The translations under genes were made by a program, and so were the position numbers. DNA of 64,000 nt from Gemmatimonadota bacterium (GTDB taxonomy: Bacteria; Gemmatimonadota; Gemmatimonadetes; Gemmatimonadales; GWC2-71-9): positions 62,001 through 126,000 of the forward strand of contig PNAE01000006.1 in the NCBI GenBank assembly GCA_003169895.1. The letters are read 5' to 3'. Shown piece by piece: positions 9,318 to 18,780 of the stretch. The notes under the pieces are model-generated. The model was not told the DNA's origin. It was given only the letters and a program-made list of their open reading frames with translations, and made no database searches. Positions within the stretch are counted from its first letter, which is position 1; every line of letters begins with the position of its first letter.

Positions 9318-9444
9318 AAGTGAAAGAGGTGAAAGGTGAGACGTAAGACGTGAGGCGTGAGAGGATCATTGTCGACCCGAGCCCTTCGACTAGCTCAGGG
9401 CGACGGGCTTTCCCGTCTCACGTTTCACCTCTCACGTCTTACCT
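9318..9444. repeat. Heptad inverted-repeat array at the kinase stop codon
   Basis: The right arm (9417-9444) is four exact 7-bp units on the minus strand, including AGGTAAG and ACGTGAG; the TAA stop of the kinase gene (9439-9441) lies inside the first unit. The left arm (9327-9361) has five units on the plus strand (AGGTGAA, AGGTGAG, ACGTAAG and similar). The arms are complementary, so the RNA can fold back. The loop contains CCCTTCGACTAGCTCAGGG (9382-9400), a widespread palindromic intergenic element. No coding function. Confidence 0.8.
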
Positions 9445-10749
9445 GCTCAGCGTCAGCCGTGCCTCGCAGCCGCGGGCTCCGACCCGGTTCGTCAGCATCA
9501 GTGTACCCCGATGCGCTTCCGCAATCTGCCGCGAAAGGACCAGGCCAATGCCGGTGCCACCGGGCTTCGTGGTGAAGAATGGCACGAACAGGTTGGCTGA
9601 GTCCGGAAGGCCGGGTCCGTCGTCCTCGACGACCAACTGGAACGACCGGCCGGTTCCGCTCCAGCGGACGCGGACACCGCCGCCAGTCGTCATCGCCGCA
9701 TCGACGGCGTTCGAAATCAGGTTGATCAACAACTGGTCCAGTTGGTCGCCGTCGGCATGCAGCGTGATGTTGGGGCCAGGGATGACCTCGATCGCCTTGC
9801 GGGTCTCGAGCCGCACCGTACGCTGCACCCAGTCCGGCACGTTGACCTGGCCCAGGCGCGGCGGCGGCAATCGGGCGAGGCGAGTGTACGAGGCGAGGAA
9901 CCGGCTGAGCCCTTCCGACCGCGACGCGATGACGCCGAGGCCGCGGTCGATGTCCCCACGCAATTCGGCGTCAGGCGGCGAGCGGCCGATGAGGTGCTGC
10001 AGCCGGTCGGCGATGGAGCGAATCGGCGTCAGGGAGTTGTTGATTTCATGGCCGAGCACGCGGATCAATCGTTGCCAGGCGAGGCGCTCCTCTTCACGAA
10101 GCGAACGGCTGACGTCGGCGAGCAGGACGAACTGATGCGGGCGTCCACCCTGGCGGAAGGCGCCGCGCCGCAGCTCCCACCGGCCGGGTGCGCCGCCCAG
10201 CTGGAGTTCGATCACGCGCGGTGCGTCGCCCTCGAGGCACGCCGCGAGGCCGAGTTCGTCCGCGCGGCGTCCGAGCAGTCGTTCGACCGGCTGGCCCAGC
10301 AGGCGCTCGCCGCCGGCATTGATGAGGCGCAGCGCTCCGGTATCGTCGAACGCGAGCACCGCGACGTCGATCTCACCCATCACGCGCCGCAGCAGCGCGG
10401 TGGCCTCCAGCGCGCCGAGCCGGCGCTCGCGCAGTTCGTTCATCAACGAATTGAGTTCGAGCATCGCGAGCCCGAGCGCGTCCTCGGGACTGGACCGGCG
10501 CGCGCGCAGCGAATAGTCCTGTTCGCGGATCGCGGCGAGCATGTTGGAGAGGGTCTGCAGCGGCCGGATGACGCGCTCGCGTAGCGCCAACGCGCAGCCG
10601 AGTGAAAAGACGGCGAGCATGATCGTCAGCGTCCACTGGGTACGCGCGGAAAAATCGCCGCTCCACAGCAACACGAGCGCCACCACCATCGCCGGAAGCC
10701 CGGTGACAAGCGCGAGCACGGTGACCTGGCGTTCGTGGGAAAGGGGCAT
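9439..10749 (-). CDS. NtrY-like sensor histidine kinase
   Basis: 436 aa. Two membrane helices (about 10-28 and 40-57), a HAMP-like linker, a PAS-like region (about 120-215), then the H box LGHEINNSLTPIRSIADRL with His234 and an HATPase domain (LINLISNAVDAAM, DDGPGL, GTGIGLVLSRQIAE). HEINNSLTPI is diagnostic of the NtrB/NtrY group, which pairs with sigma-54 activators. Its partner is the NtrC-like regulator at 10879-12240, transcribed just upstream. A heptad array lies on each side of this gene. The ligand is unknown. Confidence 0.93.
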   Translation of the reverse strand: MPLSHERQVTVLALVTGLPAMVVALVLLWSGDFSARTQWTLTIMLAVFSLGCALALRERVIRPLQTLSNMLAAIREQDYSLRARRSSPEDALGLAMLELNSLMNELRERRLGALEATALLRRVMGEIDVAVLAFDDTGALRLINAGGERLLGQPVERLLGRRADELGLAACLEGDAPRVIELQLGGAPGRWELRRGAFRQGGRPHQFVLLADVSRSLREEERLAWQRLIRVLGHEINNSLTPIRSIADRLQHLIGRSPPDAELRGDIDRGLGVIASRSEGLSRFLASYTRLARLPPPRLGQVNVPDWVQRTVRLETRKAIEVIPGPNITLHADGDQLDQLLINLISNAVDAAMTTGGGVRVRWSGTGRSFQLVVEDDGPGLPDSANLFVPFFTTKPGGTGIGLVLSRQIAEAHRGTLMLTNRVGARGCEARLTLSR

Positions 10750-10762
10750 GGTGAACGACTAG

Positions 10763-10878
10763 CCGTGAGCCCGTGAGCCGTGAGCCGTGAGCGATGAGCC
10801 CCGGACGGTACGTTCGCCGGTGCGTGCGCTCATCACACGCGAACCCGGCTGACGGGCTCATGGCTCACGGCTGCCCTT

Positions 10879-10884
<6 letters not shown>
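10763..10884. repeat. Heptad inverted-repeat array at the NtrC-like gene stop codon
   Basis: The right arm (10857-10884) is four 7-bp units on the minus strand, TTGTGAA to CCATGAG; the TGA stop (10881-10879) of the regulator gene falls in the first unit, in phase with the others. The left arm (10763-10798) holds repeated CCGTGAG units with one 1-bp slip. The arms are complementary around a loop of about 58 nt. This fills the 129-bp spacer between the two genes. Confidence 0.75.
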
Positions 10885-12240
<1,356 letters not shown>

Positions 12241-12246
12241 CGAAGC

Positions 12247-13656
12247 TTAACGCGCCGCGTCACAATTCGACGGCATCGATTCGCCCAACCAGTCGAGCAC
12301 CTGCGCGAACACGTCAACGCTACGATGGGGACCGGGCGGAAGCGGCATGTTGCTCCAGAGCGGAATCAGCATGTGCGCCCGATGCAGCGAGCCGTGCCCG
12401 CTGCGATGTTCGGGAACCTCGAACGCATCCCGAAAATCCCAGCCTTCGCGCGCGACCACCACCAGGTCGCCGGTGCGCTCGGCCCGGAACTGATCCCACA
12501 GTTGTACGGCGGCGTCGGGCCACTGGCCGTCGTGCGTCCAGCGGAGCCACTCGGCCGCGTTGCCGACCAGGGTGCCGCCGAGCGCGAGCGGATCCGACGT
12601 CAATGGGTGATAGCCGAGCTTCCCGTTCGTCATCGTCAGGCGCGCCTCACCATCGCGATCGACCACGACCAGGCCCCCTTCGGCATCGGCCGCCACCGCG
12701 AATGCCACGCCCGCCTCCGCGACGAGCGCGGCGATGATGTCCTCGTCGGTGCCGAAGGCGCCGGGCGCGCGAAGGCGCTGCAATGGCCAGCGCTCGGGCC
12801 GCGGCTCGTTCGGCCGGGCGTACAGCATTGCCGACCCGTTCCCCGCCACCATCACGGCAACCCCCGGGTTGCGAGTCCACAACGTGGGATGCGCGAGCGG
12901 GCGAACGTGATGGGTGCGGAACCACGCAGCAAGGTCGAGATGCGTGTGCACCGGAGAGGCGCCGTGATCACTCACCAGCAGGATCAAGGTGTCATCAGAC
13001 TCGTCGCGCGCGGCGATGCGAGCGCGCAGTTTCCCGACCATCGCGTCAACCCGCCCCAGCGCGCGCAACACGCGGGGCGCCGATGGGTGCTTCTGGTGAG
13101 TGTAGCCATCGACAGCGGGAAACTGCGCGAAGATGAATCGCCAGGATTGGTCGATCGATTGCACCAATCGCCGACTCACCAGGTCGTCACCGGGCTGATG
13201 CCATTGCAGGTAGTGTCCCATCGAGCCCCAGAACCTGCGGGCACGCTGGGTGGGGTCGCGCCCGGCGCTGAGCCCGCGTGTGATCGGCGTGAACAGGGCC
13301 AGACTGTCAGGGATCAACTCAAAGAGGGTTCGCGCGGCGGGCGCGATGTCGGTGTCGATGTGCCCAGCCTGCCAGCCGCAGTAACTGCGGACGTGATTGC
13401 GCTCACGCCACCAGTTGCCACGGTAGCGCTGCCGGTCGAGCCATCGAATCGAAGGCACGTTGCAGCGACCCGGGAAGCAACCGGTGAGGAACGGCAGGTA
13501 TGCCACCCCAGTCGTGCTCGGAAACGCGGTCGTGGCGCGCCCCACCGCACCCCGGGATGTCATCGCGGCGAGGTGCGGCAAGTGCCCGGCCGCAAGTTCC
13601 GATTCCGCTACATCCGGCCGAAGACCGTCAACCAGCAGCAGGATCGCTCGTTTCAG
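12247..13656 (-). CDS. Alkaline-phosphatase-superfamily (nucleotide pyrophosphatase-like) hydrolase
   Basis: 469 aa from the chosen start. The N-terminus KRAILLLVDGLRPDV carries the first metal-binding Asp; TTAFPSTTG contains the nucleophilic Thr (48 or 49); FPAVDGYTHQ and LLVSDHGASPVHTH supply further metal ligands; a late GHGSLHRAHMLIPL segment has the last His. This is the layout of type I phosphodiesterase/NPP enzymes. There is no clear signal peptide. The frame has no ATG, GTG or TTG before the catalytic strand; CTG at 13656 overlaps the upstream stop as CTGA and has GGAAGG about 10 nt before it. GTG about 105 nt upstream is a weaker alternative. Coupling to a membrane protein suggests a lipid-linked or phosphodiester substrate (inference). 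Confidence 0.85.
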   Translation of the reverse strand: MKRAILLLVDGLRPDVAESELAAGHLPHLAAMTSRGAVGRATTAFPSTTGVAYLPFLTGCFPGRCNVPSIRWLDRQRYRGNWWRERNHVRSYCGWQAGHIDTDIAPAARTLFELIPDSLALFTPITRGLSAGRDPTQRARRFWGSMGHYLQWHQPGDDLVSRRLVQSIDQSWRFIFAQFPAVDGYTHQKHPSAPRVLRALGRVDAMVGKLRARIAARDESDDTLILLVSDHGASPVHTHLDLAAWFRTHHVRPLAHPTLWTRNPGVAVMVAGNGSAMLYARPNEPRPERWPLQRLRAPGAFGTDEDIIAALVAEAGVAFAVAADAEGGLVVVDRDGEARLTMTNGKLGYHPLTSDPLALGGTLVGNAAEWLRWTHDGQWPDAAVQLWDQFRAERTGDLVVVAREGWDFRDAFEVPEHRSGHGSLHRAHMLIPLWSNMPLPPGPHRSVDVFAQVLDWLGESMPSNCDAAR

Positions 13657-14318
13657 GTGGTGGCGCCTTCCGCGTTCATCCGCCTGGCTTGCCTCCAGCC
13701 CAGGCCCAGCGCCATCAGCGAGACGACGACCAGCAGCCACACCGACAGCCTGAACAGTGAACCCAGCAGCCCCAACCAGATGTACCGCGCACCGCGACCG
13801 ATGATGACTGCCAGCTGGTACTTCCACATCGGATACCGTGCGAGCACGCCCAGCACTCGCACGGGGTAATGGGGAATGATGGGCAACGCGCAGGAACCGA
13901 TCAGGACAAGAAATGGCAAGCGATTGAACAGGAGGAGCATGCCGCGCGTGAGCCGATGCTTGCGGAAGCCATGGGTGCCCTCGCGCGCGAGTATGCGGCG
14001 CAACAACTCCATGTTCCAGTATTCGACCAGCACGGTGCCCACGACACCAATCACAACGACTTGCCACAACGGCGCACGGCTTCCCAGCCATACGATGGCG
14101 CCATCGTATGGCAGCGGTGCGAGCGAGTTGCCGATGTAGGTATACGGAAGCAAGGTCCAGAGCTTGGCATGCACCGGGTTGAGCCACGCGCCGACGAGTG
14201 CGAGAACCCCGGTGACAAAGAGCACCGCCGGCCAGACCCACGCAGCCGACACGGGGCGGATGACCTGCGGGACCAGCGACTCCTCGACCGTTGATGTGAC
14301 GATGCTGGCGTCGAGCAT
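13653..14318 (-). CDS. VTT/DedA-like integral membrane protein
   Basis: 221 aa with five or six membrane segments. The segment NRLPFLVLIGSCALPIIPHY followed by PVRVLGVLARYPMWKY and a GRGARYIWLGLLG stretch resembles VTT (SNARE-associated/DedA) proteins, some of which move lipids across the membrane. The C-terminus ends MNAEGATT, and the stop overlaps the start of the hydrolase downstream. ATG at 14318 is the longest plausible start. Family assignment is by pattern only and moderate. Confidence 0.6.
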   Translation of the reverse strand: MLDASIVTSTVEESLVPQVIRPVSAAWVWPAVLFVTGVLALVGAWLNPVHAKLWTLLPYTYIGNSLAPLPYDGAIVWLGSRAPLWQVVVIGVVGTVLVEYWNMELLRRILAREGTHGFRKHRLTRGMLLLFNRLPFLVLIGSCALPIIPHYPVRVLGVLARYPMWKYQLAVIIGRGARYIWLGLLGSLFRLSVWLLVVVSLMALGLGWRQARRMNAEGATT

Positions 14319-14365
14319 GATGCCGTCCGGCGCGGCGGCGTCCAGCGGCGATGATAACGACCCGG

Positions 14366-15430
14366 TCAGGGCATCTTCCCGGGGGCGGGCTGGCGCGCCG
14401 GCAGCGGAGCGCCTTCCAGGTCACGGATGTAGCCCGGATCGCTCTTGTCGACCGCCGGCCATTTGCGCATGTCATCGGGCGCGAAGATGCCGCCCATGAC
14501 GCCCATTGCAGCCATGACCTCGGCTCCCTTGGGATCCTCGTACACGGCCACCAGGCGGTACTGCCGGCCGGGAAGCAGCCGCGGGCCCCGGCCCCAGATA
14601 CCGAAGAGCTGGTGGCGCACACCGATCACCGTGCCGTCGGGCCGACGCAGCGCGCGAACCCGCGCGAGCACCTTGCCACTCGCCACGTCTTCGAGACGGA
14701 GCTCCTTGCCGAAGTCGTGGAGATGGCCGCCGACGCCGATGAGCCGGCCACCGACGGGAACGCTGAACTCGGTCGAACGTTCACCGCCACCCTTGGCCAG
14801 GTTGAACGCGTCACCCAACCCCGGATGCAGGTTGACGTCGACCTTGAACGGCAACACCTCGAGCGGACGCGGCGTCATGTTGGCCGGCGAATAGCGCATG
14901 CGCAACTCGAGCGTGACGCCATCGATATCGGTGTCCGTCTCGTTGTTCCACATGATGTACAATCCCATGTGGGTGCCGGCGTCCAGTGGAACGCCGACGG
15001 ACTTGGGCACCGCGGCGCCCGCGGTTTCCTCGCCGATGCCGAGGACCCGCTCGGCGAGGTTGTAGAGCAACTGACGGCGGTCGAAGTTGACCAGCTCGAG
15101 ATGATGCATGGTGTTCTGCGGCAGCACCTTGCTGGTCGAATCGAACAGTGTGAGCGTAAAGCTGCGCATATAGCCCGACACCGGCCACAAGAAACGCGTT
15201 TTGATATCGACGACGCCGGATGCTTCACTACCCATCATTCCCGGCATTGACATCGAGATGTCCATGGGGGCGATGCGACACGGCCCAACCGTCACGATGA
15301 TGTCGTGGCGCCTGGCATCGACCTTCACGTGCATCGGCGCATCAGCGCCCTTGCATAACGGTGCCGCAATGGCGGGAGTCGCGAACAGGATCGTGCCGGC
15401 CGTGGCGGTCAACCAAGTCACTCGACGCAT
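14366..15430 (-). CDS. Secreted protein of unknown function with HxH motif
   Basis: 354 aa from an ATG that opens a clear signal peptide (MRRVTWLTATAGTILFATPA, cleavage near AIAA). The mature part has MSMPGMMG, HHLELVNFDRR, a MGLYIMWNNET segment and GGHLHDFGKEL. His-x-His in a beta-rich, Met-rich secreted protein suggests a copper-binding fold, perhaps distantly like copper type II monooxygenases or Nod19-like proteins, but I do not recognise it firmly. A longer upstream frame exists, but the signal peptide decides this start. It is followed after 47 bp by the VTT-like gene, so the three genes may form one unit. Confidence 0.6.
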   Translation of the reverse strand: MRRVTWLTATAGTILFATPAIAAPLCKGADAPMHVKVDARRHDIIVTVGPCRIAPMDISMSMPGMMGSEASGVVDIKTRFLWPVSGYMRSFTLTLFDSTSKVLPQNTMHHLELVNFDRRQLLYNLAERVLGIGEETAGAAVPKSVGVPLDAGTHMGLYIMWNNETDTDIDGVTLELRMRYSPANMTPRPLEVLPFKVDVNLHPGLGDAFNLAKGGGERSTEFSVPVGGRLIGVGGHLHDFGKELRLEDVASGKVLARVRALRRPDGTVIGVRHQLFGIWGRGPRLLPGRQYRLVAVYEDPKGAEVMAAMGVMGGIFAPDDMRKWPAVDKSDPGYIRDLEGAPLPARQPAPGKMP

Positions 15431-15618
15431 GCAGCCGCTACTCGCAGAAAGAGGGACAAGCGTAGTGCCAACGCCGGGTTGCGGAACTGGGTGCCGGGCG
15501 CAGCTTGCAAGAATCGTCGAGAGGGGGCCGGGAAGCAAGGTAGGCGTGCTGGTACAACAGTCCGCGAAGCAGTCTCGTCGTCGCGAGCGACGCGATCAGA
15601 CCGCCGGTACGATGCCTT
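15431..15618. other. Intergenic spacer
   Basis: Spacer upstream of the secreted-protein gene, bounded on the right by a heptad array. I see no coding frame and no convincing promoter hexamers. Confidence 0.4.
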
Positions 15619-15653
15619 TCGGTTGTGGGCTTTGGGGTTGGCTCTGGGCTCTG
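15619..15653 (-). repeat. Five-unit heptad array directly after a permease stop codon
   Basis: Immediately after the TAA (15656-15654) of the permease gene, the minus strand reads five 7-bp units starting with two identical CAGAGCC units, then AACCCCA and AAGCCCA. Single arm; no inverted partner was found nearby. Confidence 0.65.
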
Positions 15654-18098
15654 TTATTCACTCCGCAACGCCGTCACCGGATCAACCCGGCTTGCGCGTC
15701 GGGCAGGGAGGTAACACGCGACCAACGCGACAGCGGCCAGCACCAGCGTCATCACACCGAAGGTCGGCACGTCGGTGGCACTGACCCCGAACAGCTGGCT
15801 CGCGATCAGTCGCGTCAACCCGAACGCGCCCGCGAGACCGAGAACAACGCCGATTGCAAGGAGCCGTGCACCGCTCCCGAGCACCAGTCGCAGCACGTCA
15901 CCGGCTCGCGCGCCGAGGGCCATGCGGATTCCCATTTCGCGGGTGCGCTGCGCAACGGTGTAGGCCATCAAGCCGTAGATACCGATGGCGGAGAGCAGCA
16001 GCGCGCAGAGTGCAAAGCTGCCGAGCAGTGTCATGTTGAAGCGCGACCCTGAGGTGCCACCTTCGCGGATGCTATCGATCACCTGAAAGCCGTCGAACAC
16101 TCCGCCGGTGAGGATCGTGGCCGGATCAACACCGAGCATCGCGCGACGCATCCCCGGGATCAACGCCGATGGATCACCCTTCGCGCGCGCGACAACGACC
16201 ATGTGGCTCCATGGATTGCGCGTGTACGGCACGTAGATCTCGGGCATGGGCGGCAACGCAACGCCAAAATGGTGGACGTCGCCGATCACGCCAACGACGA
16301 GGCCGGGCAACGGTTCACCGAGATCGGCATAGCCTTGCGCCGACTTGTGCAGCATCACCTGGCGGCCCACGGCGTCCTGGTTGGGCCAGAACGTCCTGGC
16401 AAACGTCTCGTTCACCATCACCGCGGTACCGCTGGTCAGATCGGCCGCGGCGAAGTTGCGACCGTGCCGCAATGGAATGGCGAGCGTGCCGATGTATTCG
16501 GGCGACAAGGTCCGAAACAGGATTTGCGGATCGTGTTGCGGATCAGCCGTGCGCCCGGCAATCTCCACGCTGGTCGACAGGGCAGCGCCATTGAGCGGCA
16601 TGTGATTCGTGAGTGCGGCCTGCTCGACGCCGGGAATGGCGCGCACCGCGTCGAGCAGCCGCCCGTAATAGGCGCCCGCTTGCTGCGGCTCGGCGTATCG
16701 CTTGCCTGGCGGCGACAGATCGATCGCGACCAGGCCATGCGTGTTGAATCCTGGATCGACGTTGCTGAGGCGCCAGAAGCTCTTCACCAGCAGGCCGGCA
16801 GCGATCACCAGCATCAAGGCGGCGGCGATTTCGCCGATCACCAACGCGGAGCGCACCCGCTGTTGCCGCGCGCTCGTCCCCGCCCCGCCAGCGCCCTCCT
16901 TGAGCGGTGCCGACAGATCTGCCCGTGCCACGCGAACGGCAGGCAGCGCACCGACGGCGAGCGTCGATATCGCGGCGACCGCGGCAGCGAACAGCCAGGC
17001 GCGGAGATCGACGCTGACGCCCGCCGCGCCTGGCGCTCCTGCCGCGAAACCACGCACCATCGCCAGCACCCATGTGGCCGCGAAGGCGCCCGATGCACCG
17101 GCTACCGTCGCGAGCACGACATGTTCGGCGAGCATCTGTCGGATGATGCGGCCGCGCGATGCACCCAGGCTGGTGCGGATCGCCATCTCACGCAGGCGGC
17201 TGGTCGCACGCACCAGCGCGAGGTTGGTCACGTTGACCCAGCCGATCACGAGCACCAGCGCCATCGCAACCGCCAGCAGGGTGAGGCTGGCGGGGGCGCT
17301 GCCCAGGAGTTGACGGCGGAGTGGCGTCAGCTCCACTCCGGGCCACGCGCGGTTGTCGGCGGGATACACGGCGGCCAATCGCTTGGCGACGGCGGAGAGC
17401 TCGATCGTGGCCCGGTCCACCGTCGCGCCCGGCTTCAGCCGCGCGAGGGTGAGGTTGTCGGCGTGGAAATCGCGCGCAGAGAGCACCTTCTCGGTCGCGG
17501 CGATGGCCGCGATGGGCGCGAACAGTTGTGCCCAATCGGGGACAAGCACTCCGCGTGGCAACACGCCGACGACGGTAAACTCGCCGTCGCCGAGCGTCAG
17601 CGCGCGCCCCAGGATCTGCGGATCGCTGCCGAACTGATCGCGCCACATGTTGTACGTCAGCACGGTGACATGGTCGCCGCGATGCTCTTCGTCCGGGCTG
17701 AACATCCGGCCGAGGAACTGACGCGGTCGGAGGACGCTGAAGAAGTTCGGCGACACGAACGCGGCCAACACAGTCCTGGCGCCGCCAGCGACCTGCAACG
17801 AGGTCCCACGTCCGCGAACATATGCCATGTCGCTGAAGGCGCCGGAGGAATCCTGCCGCTGCCAATCGAGGAAGTTGGGATACGAGACGCCGGTCCCACC
17901 GCCTTGCGCGTTGCGTTGGGCCAGGACCACCAGTCGATCGATGTTGGCGAACGGCAGCGGGCGGATCAGCACGGCATCCACCAGCGAGAACGCTGCCGTT
18001 ACCAGCGCGATTCCGAGTGCAAGGGTCAGAATGGACGTGAGGCTGAACAGCGCCGAGCGGCGGAGGGAGCGAAAGGCGAAGCGAAGGTCGGACAACAT
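15654..18098 (-). CDS. ADOP/MacB-type ABC transporter permease (copy 1)
   Basis: 814 aa. N-terminal helix with LTLALGIALVTAAFSLVDA, a MacB-like periplasmic domain, a three-helix FtsX unit (about 265-410), a second periplasmic part, and a C-terminal FtsX unit with GIYGLMAYTVAQRTREMGIRM. It ends PARRASRVDPVTALRSE, the signature end of ADOP permeases. These lack their own ATPase and need a separate MacB-like ATPase; the nearest is encoded 2 bp upstream (18101-18760). ATG at 18098 was chosen because an upstream ATG lies inside the ATPase gene. Substrate unknown; likely an efflux or envelope-protein export function. Confidence 0.9.
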   Translation of the reverse strand: MLSDLRFAFRSLRRSALFSLTSILTLALGIALVTAAFSLVDAVLIRPLPFANIDRLVVLAQRNAQGGGTGVSYPNFLDWQRQDSSGAFSDMAYVRGRGTSLQVAGGARTVLAAFVSPNFFSVLRPRQFLGRMFSPDEEHRGDHVTVLTYNMWRDQFGSDPQILGRALTLGDGEFTVVGVLPRGVLVPDWAQLFAPIAAIAATEKVLSARDFHADNLTLARLKPGATVDRATIELSAVAKRLAAVYPADNRAWPGVELTPLRRQLLGSAPASLTLLAVAMALVLVIGWVNVTNLALVRATSRLREMAIRTSLGASRGRIIRQMLAEHVVLATVAGASGAFAATWVLAMVRGFAAGAPGAAGVSVDLRAWLFAAAVAAISTLAVGALPAVRVARADLSAPLKEGAGGAGTSARQQRVRSALVIGEIAAALMLVIAAGLLVKSFWRLSNVDPGFNTHGLVAIDLSPPGKRYAEPQQAGAYYGRLLDAVRAIPGVEQAALTNHMPLNGAALSTSVEIAGRTADPQHDPQILFRTLSPEYIGTLAIPLRHGRNFAAADLTSGTAVMVNETFARTFWPNQDAVGRQVMLHKSAQGYADLGEPLPGLVVGVIGDVHHFGVALPPMPEIYVPYTRNPWSHMVVVARAKGDPSALIPGMRRAMLGVDPATILTGGVFDGFQVIDSIREGGTSGSRFNMTLLGSFALCALLLSAIGIYGLMAYTVAQRTREMGIRMALGARAGDVLRLVLGSGARLLAIGVVLGLAGAFGLTRLIASQLFGVSATDVPTFGVMTLVLAAVALVACYLPARRASRVDPVTALRSE

Positions 18099-18100
18099 GA

Positions 18101-18760
18101 CTACACGACCCAACCGTCCTTGAGGTTGATCACCCGGTCGCTATATGCCGCGTTCGCTTCTGAGTGCGTCACCTGCACGATCGTCGTACCGCCCTTGTTG
18201 AGCGCGGTGAACAACTCCATGATCTCGCGGCCCTGGGCGGAGTGCAGGTTACCCGTCGGTTCGTCGGCAAGCAGCAGGGACGGCTTGTGAATCACCGACC
18301 GGGCGACGGCGACGAGTTGCTGCTGTCCGCCGGAAAGCTGGGTGGGATAGAGGTCCTTCTTGGCGACGATTCCGAAGCGATCGAGCGTGTCGGCGACCAT
18401 CGCCTGCCGCTCCGCTTTCCTGATGTCGCGGTAGGACAGCGGGATGTCCAGATTCTCCGCAACAGTGAGATCATCGAGCAGGTGGTATTGCTGGAAGACA
18501 AAACCGACGTACTGCTTGTGCAGCGCCACGCGCTTCTTGGCATCGAGCTTGTGAACCAGGTGATCGTGCAACTGGTACTCGCCGGTCCAGGCGCCGTCGA
18601 GCATGCCGAGGACAGCCAGCAACGTCGACTTGCCCGCACCCGACGGGCCCATGATGGTGACGAATTCTCCCTGCTTGATGTCCAGCGTGATGCGCCGGAG
18701 CACGTAACTGCGTCCACCGGCCAGGGCATAACTCTTTTCGACGTCGTGCAGCGAGATCAT
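18101..18760 (-). CDS. MacB/LolD-type ABC transporter ATPase (first)
   Basis: 219 aa. Walker A GPSGAGKST, Q-loop region FVFQQYHLLDDLT, signature LSGGQQQ, Walker B SLLLADEP and H-loop VTHSE are all present. The D-loop region reads GNLHSAQG, with His where GNLDS is common. It is the cytoplasmic ATP-hydrolysing subunit for the ADOP permeases that flank it on both sides (15654 and 18781). The start ATG at 18760 begins MISLHDVEKSYAL; a longer upstream frame overlaps the neighbouring permease and is not credible. Confidence 0.94.
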   Translation of the reverse strand: MISLHDVEKSYALAGGRSYVLRRITLDIKQGEFVTIMGPSGAGKSTLLAVLGMLDGAWTGEYQLHDHLVHKLDAKKRVALHKQYVGFVFQQYHLLDDLTVAENLDIPLSYRDIRKAERQAMVADTLDRFGIVAKKDLYPTQLSGGQQQLVAVARSVIHKPSLLLADEPTGNLHSAQGREIMELFTALNKGGTTIVQVTHSEANAAYSDRVINLKDGWVV

Positions 18761-18780
18761 CGATAGTCCGGAGAAAGGGA

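Noticed and set aside
12247..14622. A 791-aa single protein covering hydrolase and VTT-like region
   Set aside because: The N-terminal 322 residues are the VTT-like gene and its flank read in the wrong frame.
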